IMG/VR virus record: IMGVR_UViG_3300046355_000163
Span: 1 to 34,331 of that record
DNA: 34,331 nt
Origin: a virus
Reading direction: 5' to 3' (one strand)
The notes under the pieces are model-generated. The model saw only the letters and a program-made list of their open reading frames with translations. It was not told where the DNA came from and searched no databases. The first letter of the stretch is position 1; the number at the start of each line of letters is the position of its first letter. This document shows positions 23,882-30,172 of this stretch, piece after piece. A program made the position numbers and the translations under genes.

Positions 23882-24333
23882 TTTTGGCCCTTTAAAAATT
23901 TAGCCGCATCTTCTGGCGTTTTTAAATTTAGCGCGTCTGGATTGATGCCAGTGCTTCTCATAAAGTATTCCTTCCACGCAGTTGGATGCTCTGCTGATTT
24001 AAGCATTTGCCCCTCTGGAAGAGATGAAGGCCAATGAAAACGGTTGCCATCATAAGGGTCGCGTTCAGGCTGTACGCCAGCCCTCCATGCAGCCCTGTAA
24101 TCATAGTCTTTCGTGTTTAAATCTGGCTCTTCATTGTATTGAGATTTAAACTCTTTAAACCAATCTGTGTTTCGAATCCAATTTTGAAATGCAGTCTCAT
24201 CATTTTGCGTTTGCTTGTCTTTCAAATTTCCAGACATTTGCTGTGCGCTCAATAGTGGATTCCCCAACAAATCGGTTAGTTCGCGCTTGGCTACATTACC
24301 AGAACCAAAGATTTCACCAAGCAATCCATCCAT
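23878..24333 (-). CDS. Conserved-type phage protein of unknown function (151 aa)
   Basis: The ATG at 24333 is preceded by GAGGTGG. An in-frame ATG 14 codons upstream lacks such a site. The protein starts MDGLLGEIFGSGNVAKRELT and contains DYDYRAAWRAGVQPE and NRFHWPSSLPEGQML, the Y-D-x-R-x-x-W...HWP pattern I recall in conserved phage proteins of unknown function found near terminase genes. It ends with a helical KTPEDAAKFLKGQK. It is probably virion or assembly related, but this rests on position alone. Confidence 0.65.
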   Translation of the reverse strand: MDGLLGEIFGSGNVAKRELTDLLGNPLLSAQQMSGNLKDKQTQNDETAFQNWIRNTDWFKEFKSQYNEEPDLNTKDYDYRAAWRAGVQPERDPYDGNRFHWPSSLPEGQMLKSAEHPTAWKEYFMRSTGINPDALNLKTPEDAAKFLKGQK

Positions 24334-24340
24334 ATCCACC

Positions 24341-24592
24341 TCACCATTTAACCTTGTTAGCCCAAAAAGCAGCACTCATTTTGCCTTTGGAGATGTTTTC
24401 AGCATGACGAGCCTTGAACGCTTCATTGCGCTTTGAGCCATCTGGTGAGCCTTTTACACCTTGCTGGCCAAAACGAATCAGCTTCACCTCGTCACCAGAC
24501 TTAGCCAATACAGCATGGCTTTTGGTCGGGTGGCTTGGCGTAGCTTTTGGCTTGTTGTAGCCAGAGAATTGTTCTTTGCCGCGCTTAATCAT
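24341..24592 (-). CDS. Conserved small basic phage protein (83 aa)
   Basis: The protein has KSGDEVKLIRFGQQGVKGSP at about 31-50 and NEAFKARHAENISKGKMSAA FWANKVKW at the end. I know this signature from many marine and freshwater phages, but its function is undescribed. It is strongly basic with conserved Trp and Lys residues. The start overlaps the stop of the preceding gene (ATGA at 24589-24592). Its constant place near terminase genes suggests packaging or head assembly. Confidence 0.75.
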   Translation of the reverse strand: MIKRGKEQFSGYNKPKATPSHPTKSHAVLAKSGDEVKLIRFGQQGVKGSPDGSKRNEAFKARHAENISKGKMSAAFWANKVKW

Positions 24593-24744
24593 TTTTTGGC
24601 AGTCTTAGCAGCGGCTTTGAAGGCGGCAGCGGTAGGTGCGCCCTTAGTGCCAGGCTTACGCATCTTTTCTGGTGTCTTGCCAGCGGCTTTTTGCTTTTCA
24701 ATGCGCTCGCGTTTAGCAGCAATGTTTGCGTACAAACCTTTCAT
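24589..24744 (-). CDS. Very small basic protein (51 aa)
   Basis: The product MKGLYANIAAKRERIEKQKA ends with GTKGAPTAAAFKAAAKTAKK. It is highly basic, Ala-rich and helical. Both ends are coupled: the start overlaps the preceding stop at 24741-24744 (ATGA) and its stop overlaps the next start at 24589-24592. I recall similar short proteins beside the 83-aa type above. The function is unknown, and such proteins could bind DNA or the capsid interior. Confidence 0.7.
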   Translation of the reverse strand: MKGLYANIAAKRERIEKQKAAGKTPEKMRKPGTKGAPTAAAFKAAAKTAKK

Positions 24745-24875
24745 TTCTTGCCTTTCGGTGCAGAAAACTTGTAGGCCATAGACTGCCAGCCCTTAGATTC
24801 AGCCTGTTTACGGACTTGTTCAGCGAGCTTTTTGGCTTCTTTGGCGGTTGGAGCTTTGGAATTAGTCGTTCCCAT
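24741..24875 (-). CDS. Very small basic protein (44 aa)
   Basis: Starting at the ATG at 24875 the product is MGTTNSKAPTAKEAKKLAEQ followed by VRKQAESKGWQSMAYKFSAP and KGKK. It is a Lys/Ala helix with one Trp and a basic end. An upstream in-frame ATG at 24998 would overlap the preceding gene by over 130 bp, so the short form is preferred (14-bp overlap). It is coupled to the next gene by ATGA. The function is unknown. Confidence 0.6.
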   Translation of the reverse strand: MGTTNSKAPTAKEAKKLAEQVRKQAESKGWQSMAYKFSAPKGKK

Positions 24876-25299
24876 TGTCTTCTCCGTTAGCGTAGTCTTC
24901 ACCTTCTTCTGTTGGTTGCTCGCCACGCTCCCAGGCTTGGCAAACGCGCAGATTGTGGCAAATGAAGTCGAATTTATTGCACCAGCCACGACCACCACCG
25001 TCTTTGTCGTATGCGTCTTCAGGAATCTGCTCCATCTGAGCCAGCATATCGGGGCTGTCGTTGAAGTATTCGCAGTTAGCGCAGAGGTTGCGCTTTGCTT
25101 GATCTGGGCTGATTCGCCAGACGGTTGCTAGTTTTCGCCAGTATTCAGAGTTTGGCTGCTGAGTTTTCTCAGGGCCAAGCATCCAATTTTGCTTGACGTG
25201 CTCACGGTTTTTCATCACCTCTTGAGGGTCAAGTTTGTCGGATTCTTCTTGAGCTTTAATCTCGATGGCGATTTCTGCACCAGTGTCTAGCAGTCCCAT
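24862..25299 (-). CDS. Cys-cluster protein, first gene of the late unit (145 aa)
   Basis: The C-terminal half has a five-cysteine cluster, CANCEYFND (C73, C76) and GWCNKFDFICHNLRVCQAW (C107, C114, C120), suited to zinc or an iron-sulphur cluster. The N-terminal part is acidic and helical, and the extreme C-terminus is a very acidic tail (EEGEDYANGEDNGND). I recall this cysteine pattern from conserved proteins near phage packaging genes, with no known function. It is the promoter-proximal gene of the 19-kb late unit, 56 bp behind the palindromic promoter element, and GGAG stands before the ATG. Confidence 0.7.
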   Translation of the reverse strand: MGLLDTGAEIAIEIKAQEESDKLDPQEVMKNREHVKQNWMLGPEKTQQPNSEYWRKLATVWRISPDQAKRNLCANCEYFNDSPDMLAQMEQIPEDAYDKDGGGRGWCNKFDFICHNLRVCQAWERGEQPTEEGEDYANGEDNGND

Positions 25300-25326
25300 A
25301 GGCTTCTCCAGTTGCTCACATTTTAC

Positions 25327-25399
25327 AACATATCATAATTTTTACTAGATGTGAATTAGGGTTTGTCCTAGTGTGAATTCCTGTTGATAACTTGATAAT
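25327..25399. promoter_or_regulatory. Candidate bidirectional promoter with palindromic element, copy B
   Basis: The palindrome TTAGGGTTTGTCCTAG is at 25356-25371. Rightwards, GATAAT at 25394-25399 lies 22 bp beyond it. Leftwards on the minus strand, TATGTT at 25332-25327 lies 23 bp beyond it, with a TTCACA box 17 bp before that hexamer. The start codons are 55-56 bp away on both sides (25427 plus, 25299 minus). One site may therefore control both the late virion unit and the 31-aa membrane gene. Confidence 0.55.
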
Positions 25400-25426
25400 A
25401 ACTACATCAACAACCGGAGCTAAGAA

Positions 25427-25522
25427 ATGAACGAAAAATTTGCTGACATTACCCTTGCCGTAGGAATCGCCTTTGTCCTGTGCTGCTTTGCGCTGGCTTA
25501 CTTTGATGTGCTTACCTACTAA
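25427..25522 (+). CDS. Single-pass membrane peptide (31 aa)
   Basis: The ATG at 25427 follows GGAG by 7 nt. The product is MNEKFADITLAVGIAFVLCC followed by FALAYFDVLTY, with one strongly hydrophobic helix at about 8-26 and an acidic end. It stands alone on the plus strand between two minus-strand blocks, with its own palindromic promoter element. Possible roles are superinfection exclusion, a pinholin-like or regulatory peptide, or toxicity to the host membrane. None can be chosen from sequence. The stop converges with the next minus-strand gene. Confidence 0.6.
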   Translation: MNEKFADITLAVGIAFVLCCFALAYFDVLTY

Positions 25523-25980
25523 GCGATCACCCTTGCGCGTTTGTTTTTGATCTCATCGCTAACAATCTTGACGCACTTTTCAAGCTCTTGAACGGTGCTT
25601 TGGTCAAGTTGTTGGCCATGAATCTCTACCGCCAAGGCAATGGCGTTCATTTCTTGTCCCGTAAACAAGAACCTTCCTTTGACTAAACCGCGCTTGGCCA
25701 TCGTGAATAAAGCGTCCTGAGCCGCGCGTATCTCGTCTCTCCAGTCTTCCCCCTTACCCGTCATTGCGTAAGCCTCTGCCATGTTCATGGCGGCAATAAT
25801 CACGTCTACGTGGTCTGTAGTTGCTCTGCCTGCCTTGATCTCATCCAAAGCCGCATAGGTCTTGATTTTCAGTGTTGTTAGTACGTTGCCGACTTCGGGC
25901 AGCTTCTTTAGTCCTGAGAGCACCCAGTTATGAGCATCTGGGTTAATCGGCTTCGGTTTGTATTTTGACTTTTTTCTCAT
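25519..25980 (-). CDS. Helical phage protein of unknown function (153 aa)
   Basis: After a basic head (MRKKSKYKPKPINPDAHNWV) the protein is all-helical, with LKIKTYAALDEIKAGRATTD HVDVIIAAMNMAEAY, DEIRAAQDALFTMAKRG and FLFTGQEMNAIALAVEIHGQ. I recall similar proteins in phages of Burkholderiales, where they are unassigned. It is the last gene of the accessory block and converges with the 31-aa plus-strand gene. No catalytic signature is visible. Confidence 0.65.
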   Translation of the reverse strand: MRKKSKYKPKPINPDAHNWVLSGLKKLPEVGNVLTTLKIKTYAALDEIKAGRATTDHVDVIIAAMNMAEAYAMTGKGEDWRDEIRAAQDALFTMAKRGLVKGRFLFTGQEMNAIALAVEIHGQQLDQSTVQELEKCVKIVSDEIKNKRARVIA

Positions 25981-26200
25981 TTGGATGAGGGCAATCGGGC
26001 GGAGGAATCTGTACGCACCAGACTGCGCTGTATTGCTTTCTAGGTGCGGGTTGCCATCTGTCGATGTAAGAATCTGGTAAGTCTTTAACTAACCTTCTCA
26101 GGTTATCCAAATGCATCTTTGGGAAATGAGCTTGGATTTCTAAAAGGGTTAGTCCATCTGGGTTGGCTCTCAATAATGCTCTGATTGCCTTAGTTTGCAT
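25943..26200 (-). CDS. Winged-helix-like small protein (85 aa)
   Basis: From the ATG at 26200 the product is MQTKAIRALLRANPDGLTLL EIQAHFPKMHLDNLRRLVKDL, which has the helix-turn-helix pattern of a small winged-helix DNA-binding protein (recognition helix about 29-41). A Trp-containing wing follows (YIDRWQPAPRKQYSAVW). A similar plan is seen in the 71-aa protein at 33826-34041. Longer in-frame starts overlap the upstream gene by 80 bp or more and are less likely. It may be a transcriptional regulator. Confidence 0.6.
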   Translation of the reverse strand: MQTKAIRALLRANPDGLTLLEIQAHFPKMHLDNLRRLVKDLPDSYIDRWQPAPRKQYSAVWCVQIPPPDCPHPNEKKVKIQTEAD

Positions 26201-26441
26201 TTTTGCTTGGTACGGCCTTGCTGTAAGTCGTGAAGTTCTTTTGATACGGTGTTTCTGTCGGGTTGGCATAGAAAGCCTCACCTCGTTTTACACCGATAGC
26301 AATGCGCTTTTTAGAGTTTATAGAGCCTGCATGGGACTGCTTTGCGTGTCTCAAATGGTCTTGCATGGCATCAGATGGTTTGCCCCAGTCAAATGCGTTG
26401 TTGCTACTTTTAGCGATGTTTGTGCCTGGCCAATATTTCAT
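26190..26441 (-). CDS. Hypothetical hydrophilic protein (83 aa)
   Basis: The product starts MKYWPGTNIAKSSNNAFDWG and includes RIAIGVKRGEAFYANPTETP. It is basic and polar, with no recognised domain. GGAG stands 6 nt before the ATG, inside the end of the preceding gene (two-base gap after its stop). Its length and site support a real gene. The function is unknown. Confidence 0.6.
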   Translation of the reverse strand: MKYWPGTNIAKSSNNAFDWGKPSDAMQDHLRHAKQSHAGSINSKKRIAIGVKRGEAFYANPTETPYQKNFTTYSKAVPSKNAN

Positions 26442-26443
26442 TT

Positions 26444-26629
26444 TTACTCCGGTGCTGAATCAAAACCTGCTGCGTATTCTTCACGTAGCTTGAAATCCAT
26501 GTTATCTAAACTGGCTTTTGCCATGCCAGTTTTGTATCCTAACTCGTAGGCGGCTTCAGCCACATCAATTGCAGCAGGTGGTGCGTTGCATAGACGTAGC
26601 AGCGCGATCAGTTCTTCTTTGGTGCTCAT
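26444..26629 (-). CDS. Small acidic helical protein (61 aa)
   Basis: The product MSTKEELIALLRLCNAPPAA continues IDVAEAAYELGYKTGMAKAS. It is a short helical acidic protein with no recognised family. The start overlaps the preceding stop as ATGA (26626-26629). The following Shine-Dalgarno lies within its last codons, so it is part of a tight string of accessory genes. Confidence 0.6.
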   Translation of the reverse strand: MSTKEELIALLRLCNAPPAAIDVAEAAYELGYKTGMAKASLDNMDFKLREEYAAGFDSAPE

Positions 26630-26853
26630 GTTGATTCCTTGGTTGTTTCTGTAATTGTCTGAACCGCTTGCGCGATCAGCGTGCTTACCTCAGCCCACTC
26701 CTCGGCACTGAACAGGCTCATGTGCAAGTCACCTATTTGCGCTTCGTCATGCGCCGCACCCAAGCCCTTGTCTGGTGCTGATACGGTTGTGATAAAAAAG
26801 TCGTCATCCATGTAGATGGAGACCTCGGTTACCTTGGCTTTGAATCTGCTCAT
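26626..26853 (-). CDS. Small acidic hypothetical protein (75 aa)
   Basis: The product has a beta-like N-terminus (MSRFKAKVTEVSIYMDDDFF ITTVSAP), then LHMSLFSAEEWAEVSTLIAQ AVQTITETTKEST. The alternation of strands and a final helix suggests a small alpha/beta domain. It is coupled to both neighbours by ATGA overlaps (26850-26853 and 26626-26629). No family or function was recognised. Confidence 0.6.
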   Translation of the reverse strand: MSRFKAKVTEVSIYMDDDFFITTVSAPDKGLGAAHDEAQIGDLHMSLFSAEEWAEVSTLIAQAVQTITETTKEST

Positions 26854-27125
26854 ACGCTATCTCCCAAAAACTGTTTGATCTGTTCGTACACGCCATTGCG
26901 GGCGGTATTGTCTGCCTCGTACTTATTCCAGCCTGCGTAGCGCATCTCGTTCTCGCAGCCAATCAGCAAGTCGTACATCTCGCGCAAGCAGTCCGCAGCT
27001 TTGCCATGTATCGGCCACTGCATAGTCTTTTCCAAACCTTCAGCCAGACGCAGGGGCTCTGGTAGTTTGCGGATGCGCAGCAATTCTGCGGTGTCTGGCT
27101 CGGTTGCGTATTGATTTTGGTTCAT
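26850..27125 (-). CDS. Hypothetical helical protein (91 aa)
   Basis: From the ATG at 27125 the product is MNQNQYATEPDTAELLRIRK followed by LPEPLRLAEGLEKTMQWPIH and a Cys/Tyr-containing helical end. The start overlaps the preceding stop (ATGA at 27122-27125). An in-frame start 11 codons upstream is unnecessary. The A-E-L-L-R-x-L...P-x-A-x-x-L-E plan resembles common small phage accessory proteins of unknown role. Confidence 0.6.
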   Translation of the reverse strand: MNQNQYATEPDTAELLRIRKLPEPLRLAEGLEKTMQWPIHGKAADCLREMYDLLIGCENEMRYAGWNKYEADNTARNGVYEQIKQFLGDSV

Positions 27126-27310
27126 TGGTTTCTCTCCTTTGGCAGTAAAAATCGGCAAGCCGTGTGGACAACCTCGCCTTGGCCGTAGTTGTAAAACTGT
27201 TGCCCTACTTCAAATCGGCCATTGCAAATTGCACAGCCATGCGGAGCAAGCGGCCCATTAGGCGGAAATAACTTGCTTGGTTCGCGTGGGTCTGAGAAGA
27301 CTGGTGTCAT
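27122..27310 (-). CDS. Small zinc-finger-like protein (62 aa)
   Basis: The protein has a C-x2-C...H-x2-C arrangement, CAICNGRF (C26, C29) and HTACRF (H49, C52), consistent with a small treble-clef or similar zinc fold. The N-terminal 25 residues are Pro-rich. The start overlaps the preceding stop (ATGA at 27307-27310). It is probably a nucleic-acid or protein-binding accessory factor, but no family is named. Confidence 0.65.
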   Translation of the reverse strand: MTPVFSDPREPSKLFPPNGPLAPHGCAICNGRFEVGQQFYNYGQGEVVHTACRFLLPKERNQ

Positions 27311-27882
27311 GTGTTTCTCTCCTTGAGTTTGGCTTCTATGGCTCGGGCAAATGAGATTTCCGGCCTTTGGTGTGGGTTGTAGTGATCTCGTGCCACTTTA
27401 AGAATTTCCTCATCCGTCAGCCCAACCCATTCACGCTTTGTGTTTAGCGCAGCTTGCCACCCTGCCCATGCCCAATATGCTGGGGATTCTTTATCAAAAG
27501 GGTTTGTGCTGTCATCGTAATCAGCATCCCACCAGTCGTTAAATGGTTGGTCGGTTGTGTCCCAAGCTACAGGCTCCTGCTTTTCTTGTCGGGCGGTCAG
27601 TCCTGAGGTCATGTTGTCAATCTGCGTGAGCACGCCCATCAAGTCATCAAACGGCTTCCAGTGTGGCGCAGTGGCTTTGTAGTGCTGCTTCCATATTGCG
27701 ACAGCAAGGCGTTTTGCATAGCCGTAGGCATCAGGCTCCTGCTTCTCTGCCTCTGCTATGGCTTGGCGTAGAGCAGCGATGGCTTCTGCAATGTGTTCGG
27801 GTGTTGGTTCTTTTTCATACCGACACGCCAAGGCTTCAAGTTCCAGCGCCTCAAGCGCCTGTTTCATTGCGGTGATGCTCAT
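27307..27882 (-). CDS. Mosaic helical accessory protein (191 aa)
   Basis: The N-terminal MKQALEALELEALACRYEKE PTPEHIAEAIAALRQAIAEA is a repetitive helix. The middle has YWAWAGWQAALNTKREWVGL T, and the end has FARAIEAKLKERNT. I recall this pattern (WQAAL...WVGLTDEEI...AIEAKLKE) from a variable family of phage accessory proteins that exchange blocks by recombination. The N-terminal and C-terminal segments look like separate modules. The function is unknown. Confidence 0.7.
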   Translation of the reverse strand: MSITAMKQALEALELEALACRYEKEPTPEHIAEAIAALRQAIAEAEKQEPDAYGYAKRLAVAIWKQHYKATAPHWKPFDDLMGVLTQIDNMTSGLTARQEKQEPVAWDTTDQPFNDWWDADYDDSTNPFDKESPAYWAWAGWQAALNTKREWVGLTDEEILKVARDHYNPHQRPEISFARAIEAKLKERNT

Positions 27883-28094
27883 CCTTTGTACCTGCCTTTC
27901 ATGATGTCATCTTGCAGTTGGGCAGCTTCCCAGTGCACCTCCATGTTGGTGATGTTTGCCATGTACTTGCAACGTGTTCCGTCAGCTTTACGGACTACGA
28001 CCATGACTTGCTCTTCCGGCAGCGTTTCTTCTAGCGCACTGTTAAGCGCGGCTGTTGCGTCCCATGTTGCGCCCAGTGGTACTACTTTGCTCAT
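27879..28094 (-). CDS. Small hypothetical protein (71 aa)
   Basis: The product MSKVVPLGATWDATAALNSA continues to PEEQVMVVVRKADGTRCKYM and a helical end, suggesting an alpha/beta fold with a strand pair around residues 29-47. No family was recognised. It follows the 59-aa gene by 5 bp and is coupled by ATGA to the 191-aa gene downstream. Confidence 0.6.
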   Translation of the reverse strand: MSKVVPLGATWDATAALNSALEETLPEEQVMVVVRKADGTRCKYMANITNMEVHWEAAQLQDDIMKGRYKG

Positions 28095-28099
28095 GGCTC

Positions 28100-28279
28100 T
28101 TACTTGTACGTCAGCATTTGAACCCGCCAGACTAAAAAGTCGTGTTTTTTACCTTGCTCATAAAACACTCTTGATAAGGCTTCTAGCAAATCTTTTCTGG
28201 CTTGCTCATTCAATTCATAAAAAGAAGCAACACGCGCTTCAAACTTGATATTTTCAGTTACCGCATTAGCGCTGCTCAT
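28100..28279 (-). CDS. Small hypothetical protein (59 aa)
   Basis: The ATG at 28279 opens a 59-codon frame that overlaps the end of the sigma-like gene by 14 bp and stops TAA at 28100. The product MSSANAVTENIKFEARVASF is followed by YELNEQARKDLLEALSRVFY and a basic, aromatic tail. It is probably helical. No family was recognised. It is supported by coding continuity across an otherwise empty 170-bp stretch. Confidence 0.6.
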   Translation of the reverse strand: MSSANAVTENIKFEARVASFYELNEQARKDLLEALSRVFYEQGKKHDFLVWRVQMLTYK

Positions 28280-28700
28280 GTCTAATCCTTTTCATTTCAT
28301 GTTGATACCAAAACCACGGCATAACTCGATCATCTATTTCTATGCTCGGCACGCCAGTTAGCTTTACTTGGTGATTTCTAAATCTTCTCAATGCTTTTAT
28401 AAGAATTTGCCTTATCCGCTCTTGAGATTTGTCTAGTTCTTTTCCAGCTTCTCTTAATGTTGCATTATCAAAAATAATAAGATAAATAACTTTTTCTTCT
28501 TGTTCGGTTAATGGCGTTATCTCAAGCAATCTCTTTGCAAAGTCTTTTTTTATTTCCAGATCACAATCTGTAGTTGTTGGCCAGTAAGAATCTATTGGTT
28601 CACATGGCTCTGGTTCTACGTCTTTGCTGTACCAAATCTTTTTTACTTCACTTGGTAAATTCACTACGTCTAGTTTTCCGTAGTGATTTACTCGTCCCAT
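28266..28700 (-). CDS. Sigma-70 region-4-like regulator
   Basis: This 144-aa protein has a domain at about 63-108 with the classic region-4 pattern, PLTEQEEKVIYLIIFDNATL then REAGKELDKSQERIRQILIKALRRF, containing a helix-turn-helix. The -35 recognition helix would be S92-L103. The N-terminal part (residues 1-60) carries no region 2, so it cannot be a full sigma factor. It could bind DNA as an activator or interact with host RNA polymerase to redirect it. It is the second gene behind palindromic promoter element C and a candidate link to those elements (inference). Confidence 0.75.
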   Translation of the reverse strand: MGRVNHYGKLDVVNLPSEVKKIWYSKDVEPEPCEPIDSYWPTTTDCDLEIKKDFAKRLLEITPLTEQEEKVIYLIIFDNATLREAGKELDKSQERIRQILIKALRRFRNHQVKLTGVPSIEIDDRVMPWFWYQHEMKRIRHEQR

Positions 28701-28888
28701 TTTTTTATTCTCGGCAGGTTTTGGTAAATGTCTTTTTTTACCTTCAATCCGTAAGGCTCTATCAATAGACTTGTAAGGTTGACGTCATTGAGCCAAAGCG
28801 TCAGGTCTTCTATCTCTCCATCAGTGATAAAGAACCTGGCGTCTATCCAGTTACCTTCTTGGCCTAGCAAAACTTCGTGTGAAAACAT
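28688..28888 (-). CDS. Small acidic hypothetical protein (66 aa)
   Basis: The product MFSHEVLLGQEGNWIDARFF continues with TDGEIEDLTLWLNDVNLTSL. It is acidic and alpha/beta, with no recognised family. A strong AGGAGG precedes the ATG but is partly buried in a hairpin (28897-28925). It is the first gene of the minus-strand accessory block behind promoter element C and overlaps the sigma-like gene by 13 bp. Confidence 0.65.
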   Translation of the reverse strand: MFSHEVLLGQEGNWIDARFFITDGEIEDLTLWLNDVNLTSLLIEPYGLKVKKDIYQNLPRIKKWDE

Positions 28889-28896
28889 GAGTACCT

Positions 28897-28925
28897 CCTA
28901 AGACTTGATTGTCATAGGTCTTAGG
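28897..28925 (-). promoter_or_regulatory. Leader hairpin overlapping the Shine-Dalgarno
   Basis: CCTAAGAC and GTCTTAGG form a perfect 8-bp inverted repeat (28897-28904 and 28918-28925) with a 13-nt loop. On the transcribed strand the 3' arm contains the AGG of the AGGAGG ribosome site of the 66-aa gene. The fold would partly hide the site, so it may regulate translation, or the inverted repeat may be a protein-binding operator. Confidence 0.5.
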
Positions 28926-28952
28926 TGTCTTGAGAATTAGGATAAACCCTAA
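28908..28952 (-). promoter_or_regulatory. Candidate promoter with palindromic element, copy C
   Basis: On the minus strand the palindrome TTAGGGTTTATCCTAA occupies 28952-28937, and GACAAT occupies 28913-28908, 23 bp further on. The start codon at 28888 is 48 bp from the palindrome. The arms TTAGG/CCTAA match perfectly. The palindrome also overlaps the last four bases of the PAPS-reductase-like gene, so the two transcription units touch here. Confidence 0.6.
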
Positions 28953-30172
28953 GTCTTAAGTTCGTCAGCAAAAATGTTCCATGCAAGTCTGCGACGCTTC
29001 ATCAGGTCTTCATATTTAGCGTACGCACTTGTTTTTGTTGGGGAGAATCCCAAGTATTTGCACCAATAGTCATTGCGTAAAAGCGTTTTGCAAACACGCC
29101 TCCAGCTTGGCGCTTTACCTGCGTTTTCAATCTTTAGATCAGCTTCGTCCGGTATACCATCAGGATAGCCGCGAGCTGTCCACCACTTGATGTAAACCGC
29201 GATTTTATTTTTGTAGTGTTGCGCTGTTTTTGGCGGCGTGCTGGACAAAAGACTTTTCGCAAAACTTTCCCATGTATGACCTTTTGGCAGCGTTATTGTG
29301 TGGTTTCCCATAACGTTACCGCGTTCATTGCTATACATCTTTCCGGTGTTAGCTCCATTCACACGCAACACCAACTTAGCCCACAAACTTGGCTCTACCA
29401 CTTGATACAGCCATAAGCCTTTTCTTGATTCGTCTCCCATTGGTTCGCAAATACGCATTTGGCTTAGCTTCATTCCTGCTTGATGCATACGGTCATACAG
29501 TTTGTTATGGCTCTTACCAGTCTTTGCGTGATATGTCCAAATGTCTTCAACTTTCCAATCGTAAATTGGGTAAACATTCCAAACGTTTTCAACTACATTT
29601 GTAGTAAACATCTTGCCTTCATAAGTTGGTTTTTTCCGGCTAATTGACCTGAATCGGTTAAGACTTTCTTGAGCTCGGATGCCAACAAAACAAGCGCATT
29701 TTTGACCTTGCGCGTACCACTGGCCAAATGTTGGGACAAATTCCTCAAACATGATGCCTTCATACCAAAATGGAAAATGCGAGCCATCTTTGATGCTAAT
29801 TTCTGGCTTTTGTCTTGCCCACAAGTTTTTTTTGCCTTCGTCCCAAGCCGTCCATTCTGGGTCGTGCGTTGAACAAGCGTTCCAAGTTTTAATAGGCACA
29901 GCAACCCAGTAAGGGTCTATGTTGCCAGCGTATTCAGCGTAAATCTGTTCTGCAAATTTAATAGTTAAGCTGAATTGGGCCTCCCAATCAAGAAAAAACA
30001 AACCAATCTTACGACCGCGTTTTTTTGCTTCTTGGCAAACCAAATGCACCATAACCCCGCTATCTTTGCCAGCGGAAAAGCTGCAATAAATTCGATCAAA
30101 GTTATCAAACGTCCACTCAATACGCTCTTGCGCTGCTTGCAACACATTGATTCCTAATCCACGTTTAGGCAT
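28949..30172 (-). CDS. PAPS-reductase-like protein (IbrA/YbdN type)
   Basis: This 407-aa protein is of the adenine-nucleotide alpha-hydrolase (PAPS reductase) superfamily in the DUF3440-like branch of E. coli YbdN and IbrA. The P-loop is SFSAGKDS at residues 31-38, followed by GLFFLDWEAQFSLTIKFAEQ. Further segments are IYDWKVEDIWTYHAKTG and RMHQAGMKLSQMRICEP, and the C-terminal part has CKTLLRNDYWCKYLGF. The ECGxH redox motif of true CysH is not seen. The ATG at 30172 follows GGAG and overlaps the preceding stop by 8 bp. DNA sulphur modification (as with DndC) is possible, but a regulatory role as proposed for IbrA is equally open. Confidence 0.85.
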   Translation of the reverse strand: MPKRGLGINVLQAAQERIEWTFDNFDRIYCSFSAGKDSGVMVHLVCQEAKKRGRKIGLFFLDWEAQFSLTIKFAEQIYAEYAGNIDPYWVAVPIKTWNACSTHDPEWTAWDEGKKNLWARQKPEISIKDGSHFPFWYEGIMFEEFVPTFGQWYAQGQKCACFVGIRAQESLNRFRSISRKKPTYEGKMFTTNVVENVWNVYPIYDWKVEDIWTYHAKTGKSHNKLYDRMHQAGMKLSQMRICEPMGDESRKGLWLYQVVEPSLWAKLVLRVNGANTGKMYSNERGNVMGNHTITLPKGHTWESFAKSLLSSTPPKTAQHYKNKIAVYIKWWTARGYPDGIPDEADLKIENAGKAPSWRRVCKTLLRNDYWCKYLGFSPTKTSAYAKYEDLMKRRRLAWNIFADELKT

